A stretch of 59,264 bases of DNA from Ectocarpus siliculosus (Eukaryota > Sar > Phaeophyceae > Ectocarpales > Ectocarpaceae): positions 1 to 59,264 of the forward strand of contig FN648594.1 of the NCBI GenBank assembly GCA_000310025.1, given 5' to 3'. The notes below the pieces were generated by a model, which had not been told where the DNA came from, ran no database searches, and was given only the letters and a program-made list of their open reading frames with translations. Of the stretch, positions 55,342-59,264 are shown one piece after another. The stretch's first letter is position 1. Every line of letters starts with the position of its first letter. The position numbers and the translations under genes are program-made.

Positions 55342-56833
55342 GTACGTATCATACACGTCTTGGCTTTTTTTGCATTTGACCAAAATGATGTTCGTGCTTG
55401 CTTCCAACTGTTGCCATCGTCGTGTTCGCGTCCATGTGGTGTGCCCGTTTCACTTGCGGTGTAGCGGTGGGCCGAAGCAGTGAAGGGAGCTACACGTGGA
55501 TGGAATCACGATTGCGAAAGGCTCGCGCCGCGTTAGGTGCTCTCTCAGGCACAGCAATAATAGGGCGTGCTAACGGCCACCTTTGCCCAGCGAAAGTGAC
55601 ATTTTTCACCTCACCCGCTTCGCTGTGCCTGCCTGCATTCCCCTAAATGCGCCACACGGCTCTGGCACCGTCCCGTCGCGGCCGTCGCGCAGCTTTCAGG
55701 GAGAAAGCTGGGTCGAGTTCATCCGTCAACAGCAACAAAAATGGTACCGCTACTGGAGGTGGGAGAGTGAAGTAACCGCATGTGAATGTATCGTAGCGAT
55801 TCGCCCTATTACGAAATGCGGCCTATTTGTGGGCAGCTTGGCGTAGTACACCTTTCACGACTTCCCTCGGCATGCTTGACTGACCACTTTGACGCGCCTC
55901 CGGATCTCCCAACGGTATTCGCCTCGTGCCTGAACCGGGTGCAGGGTCTGGTGAAACGCATGGTGATGCTACACGTGACTCGGCCCCTACTCCTGTGACC
56001 ACCGCCCCCTCCTCTCCTCAAGGCCCTAAGCTGCCCTCGAGCACGACAAGTAAGACAACGATCGTCGTCGTGTTCCGAAAAGTATTTCGAAGAGCCGCTG
56101 CGGATCGACGTTGTGCTTCTAACCGACTCGGGCACCGGCACTGATAGTGTTGACGCCGTTGTTGATCGCGTGTGTGTGGTATGTGGTACGGGTTGGATAG
56201 GACGAGGCCTCCTGTCCCCTACAGGTGGCCCTACCTAAACCTCCTTTGCTCCGTGCATTCTGACGCCCCAGGCGCACAGCGCACAGCGTCATTCCCAAAC
56301 CTGTTATATTGGTAGCTCCATGACTGCGATTAGTGGGCCATCGGGGTTTTTCGTACTTCTGTCCGACCTCTCCCGATGTTCCGGGGGTGTACGCGGGGCT
56401 ATCGGGCCGAAGAATGGTCGGCACGCGTAGTTTGCCCGGGAACGATTTCTATGTTCAACTTTGCGCGTTTGGCTAATCTTGGTCCTTTGTGGGGCCAAGA
56501 GAGAGTTGTCATAGTAATCGATTATTCCAGTGACCTCGCGGGGGGGGGGGGGAGCACAGTTTGTCTACCTTTCTCTCTCCCGGGGACTATCTGGTTCTCT
56601 CTCCACAGTAAACAGAGAAGCGGAAATTCGTACGAAGCTCCTCCTGTGATGAGCGTTACGTTACAATCATTTATGTGGTCACCTTGCTACACGTAGCCTC
56701 TTTTGTATGCGCATGTCGGTCGATCAGCTTGCCTGCAACACCACCTCAGCGCGCGCCCCAAGTCGGCTGTCTTAGACCAACAAGGGTATGATTCCACTCC
56801 ATGCAACAATCGTCGCACGTCGGCAAACTGCAG

Positions 56834-57010
56834 GGTAGCGGCTCAGTAGCAGAGTGCGGGTATTATGGTTCGTCGAGCTCGGTGTCGTGTTTGATAATGT
56901 TTGACCCCACACACTTCGACGGTCCCTATACCTTTTGCTTTCACCAGCCGCAGCCCGGAGGAAATGCGAGGCTCCTGACTGCACCATCCAGCCCAGCTAC
57001 GGTGACCCCG
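56834..57010 (+). CDS. Possible divergent EsV-1-7 exon (arm B)
   Basis: The 177-nt exon lies between CTGCAG and GTAAGT, phase 0 at both ends, and codes the same product as 28956-29132 with a C-x15-C-x2-H arrangement but no C-x4-C. It lies in the expected order between the split motif and the three-exon unit. Confidence 0.4.
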
Positions 57011-57377
57011 GTAAGTTGGTGCATCGTTTCCGGCGACCTTAAGGTCATTTTCGAAGTGCCCCCAACAACTATTGCGCCAAAACATTGATAACCGGAAGGT
57101 CGTATTGAAGCAAAATGGTGGAATGGAAAGGCTGAAACGCAATGACTGTACGGAAGATTAGCGACTGCAGGCAGATGGTGCATCCTTCAAGGCTTTTTCG
57201 AATGTATTTCTGTGTGGGGACTGTCCCTGTGAAGCATTTGTCGGGGAGAGAGGGGAAAAACTCATCATGACAATTAACCACACTGCCCGGTGACGTCGCG
57301 ATTTATCCTTGTCATTGCCTCCGCCCCCCGTGATGGCATACGTACGCAGGTACTAGCCGACCACGTTTCTGTTCTAG

Positions 57378-59222
57378 TCACAAGGAGAAACAGATGGTCA
57401 GCCTCAAGAATCGCCCTTGCCTGTTCCCTGGGTGAGTGCCTCTGTATTCGTGTCACTTTGAGGGGTCGGGACCCCGTGTCTTGCACGGGAATTTCAAGCT
57501 CGGGGTGGGGTATAGCCTGTGGCAGTAGTGCACACAAAGTTCTCGAGCGTTCTGAAAAAGAGGCAGACCAAGTGCGATGCTCGGAGGATTGCGTCCACAA
57601 ACAAGGAACTGTTTTTTCGCTGATCGGACGATCAGGCAGACATAGAGTGCAGGCGATGTAGTATGAGTGTTGCGCACGGTAGTCACATCCAGCGCCCAGG
57701 GAGGCTTGTCATGGCCAAACTTCGTCAACCAATCGGCCGCTACAACGCTGAATCAATCGGTCGACCGCAGGTGTGACATCAGGCCCCACTACGGGCTTTC
57801 AATGGGGCGCGCCGTATATTGCGTCAGTCACAAGAAGGATGGGATGGTGCATCTACTGAAAGAGGCCAAAAACCTGGAGAAAGAAGAGCTGAAAAGGTGG
57901 GCTAGGTAGGGCTCAGACTTCTCCGGGACGTCAACACACACTACCTTGCTTGACTTCGTTTGTTTCTCTACTGGACGGGGTCTTGTGTGTCTCGACCAAT
58001 CACGACGATTGAGTGCCGTCCCGATTTGTTTCACGCGATACACAAGCTGCTGGGGGATAACGCCGTGCAGCAGCGTTCACGATTGCCTCGCCTTCGTTGC
58101 AATGCTGAGCTTCCAATTGGATACCCACGTGATGTTTTTTCTGGCTTACGGGATGACCCGCTGGCTCCCTTGAATGTTCAACAGGAAACGTCGTGAGTGC
58201 GGCGAAGTCGAAGAGGATCTGGCAGATAGAGACTCTGGGCACGATGGCGAGGAGCAGGCCGGATCGGCGGAAGGCAGTCTGCAGCAGCGGAAGAGGAAGA
58301 AGAAGAAGGCGAAAAGGGAAGGGACAAAGCGCTCTTCCGGTAGTCATGGAAAACCCACGAACAAGAAGAAGAACAAGAACACTGCAGCGTCTCCATCCCA
58401 TCTGCGTACCGCAGGACAGTCGGCATTGGCCCCATCCGACGACATGAGGCTCCTGCAAAGTGCCAGACAGTCCGCGCACGAAGAAGCAAGTGGCTCCGGT
58501 CGTAGAGCGCGCGTCCCGTCCCGCAAGGTCCTAGAGGCTTCAGGGAAGATGGCCGGCGAGACCGCGCAGTGGATGACCAAAGAGAAGAAGGAGGAGCAGG
58601 CCAGGATCAACAAGAGGTTCCGGGCACAGCGGAAGGCGGCGGCGGCAGCGGGGCTGAAGATCGGGGAAGTCATCGAAGCCACCGCATCTCCTGCACCCCG
58701 AGCTGAGAGCGAGGAGGAGGGCCTCGGAAGCGGCGGAACTTCGATTCGTGGTGGAGGATCGCCGGTGTCGAAAGCCTCCTGGCGCAAGCTCACTCCGACC
58801 GAAATCCTGCCGGCAGCCGGTAAGAAACCGTCCGCGGAAGGCGCTGCATCCGAAGTTCGCGGCAATGATGCCGCCATGGCCGAAACAACGGATGAACAGG
58901 TTGTCGGCAAGCAGCCGGAAACGGCACCAGTCGTTTCAGATGGCGGAGGTCGGTCGGAGAGGAAGCCAGCAGAAACAATGGCCTCCGGCGCTGAGATGAG
59001 CTCACAGGAAGACTCAACTACCACGAACGCATTCAACGAGGGCAGTCTCAAACACCACAAGAAGAACCAGGTCGAACACAGCAGTGCGTCCAGCGAGAGC
59101 GAGAAGGGAAGATACCGGGTGCAGCAGGCCGGGCGACAAACGAGCGCTGTCAAGGTCGTATGCGAGCTCGACAGCTGCTCGAGGACGGCCAAGTTTGGTG
59201 TCCACGGCATCGTGCGCTACTG
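57378..59222 (+). CDS. EsV-1-7 domain protein with basic tail (arm B copy)
   Basis: Exons are 57378-57431, 57771-57896 and 58185-59222. They code HKEKQMVSLKNRPCLFPG; CDIRPHYGLSMGRAVYCVSH with KKDGMVHLLKEAKNLEKE; and a 1038-nt exon starting KRRECGEVEED. All junctions are in phase; Gly-Cys at the first join completes C-x4-C-x15-C-x2-H. The first exon begins with the His of a previous motif, so at least one more exon lies upstream. The last exon ends CELDSC then SRTAKFGVHGIVRY and TG before GTGAGC, starting another motif that continues beyond the window. Compared with arm A the long exon has one extra codon (Lys-rich region near 58290) and about a dozen substitutions. The protein is strongly charged with conserved helical-looking blocks. 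It could act in the nucleus like other EsV-1-7 proteins, but that is inference. Confidence 0.7.
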
Positions 59223-59264
59223 GTGAGCAGTGGTCTGTACCGTATGTGCAGGGCTGGGGTCCGA

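Larger units (their letters stand above)
52485..59264 (-). repeat. Inverted duplication, outer segment of arm B
   Basis: This is the reverse complement of 26708-33475 at near identity, running to the last base of the window. Exon order on the plus strand equals arm A on the minus strand. The abrupt fall in similarity below 52485 sits next to the sequence GAGCACTTGG, which both arms share. Confidence 0.95.

Noticed and set aside
58174-58184. ATG at 58174 (and 27795 in arm A) as the start of the long-exon protein
   Set aside because: The codons lie before a good acceptor, and the in-phase join to the 126-nt EsV-1-7 exon explains the frame better. Use as an alternative start cannot be excluded.
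1-59264. CRISPR arrays, bacterial operons, rRNA genes
   Set aside because: Tandem repeats seen are few-copy minisatellites without regular spacers; gene structure is eukaryotic; no rRNA sequence was recognised.
1-59264. An integrated EsV-1-like virus copy
   Set aside because: Only the EsV-1-7 motif links to that virus, and the exons here are split by introns; no capsid, polymerase or other viral gene was seen.

Overview
This looks like nuclear DNA of a brown alga, most likely Ectocarpus or a close relative. The evidence is a set of intron-split exons encoding the EsV-1-7 Cys/His motif. As I recall, this family is strongly expanded in brown algae and includes Ectocarpus IMMEDIATE UPRIGHT and the EsV-1 virus protein it is named for. 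Short exons with GT-AG introns, long non-coding stretches, many microsatellites and eukaryotic mobile elements (Helitron, Ty3/gypsy, MITE, SINE-like repeats) fit. There are no bacterial operons, rRNA genes or CRISPR arrays. Species assignment is inference. A run of 100 N at 20909-21008 marks an assembly gap.

The right-hand 33 kb is one large inverted duplication. Arm A (26708 to about 38300) is mirrored by arm B (about 48900 to 59264). The unique centre of about 10 kb holds a TA-flanked MITE and a dead Ty3/gypsy element. The outer 6.8 kb of each arm (26708-33475 and 52485-59264) are nearly identical. Inside an abrupt step the same colinear relation continues at much lower similarity, with arm-specific insertions. 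The outer end of arm B is cut by the window edge.

Each arm carries EsV-1-7 exons: a pair that splits one motif, a less certain related exon, and a three-part unit. The unit consists of a 54-nt exon, a 126-nt exon and a long exon (about 1035 nt) coding a basic, Lys/Ala/Glu-rich protein part. The long exon has two conserved blocks (around QWMT-K/R-EKKEEQAR and SWRKLTP-T/A-EIL) that I do not recognise. A paralogous unit lies at 21835-24053, a nonsense-broken fragment at 20718-20908, and a lone 126-nt exon at 423-548. A second class of EsV-1-7 exon, always 133 nt, occurs at 3383-3515, 17803-17935 and in both arms. A further EsV-1-7 exon lies at 4900-5053. This is a modular, repeatedly copied exon family.

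Left and middle regions: 1-6 kb has EsV-1-7 exons among low-complexity DNA, a 35-bp tandem array and poly-C-associated dispersed repeats. 6.4-10.4 kb shows no supportable gene. 10.48-11.83 kb is a decayed Helitron (HUH Rep plus helicase Walker A). 12-17.8 kb is mostly non-coding with small tandem repeats. 18.1-19.65 kb holds arrays of a TTACCGTG motif and tRNA-like SINE sequences. 21.8-24.05 kb is the best preserved non-arm EsV-1-7 gene. 24.1-26.7 kb and 42.7-48.6 kb contain nothing I can assign to a gene.
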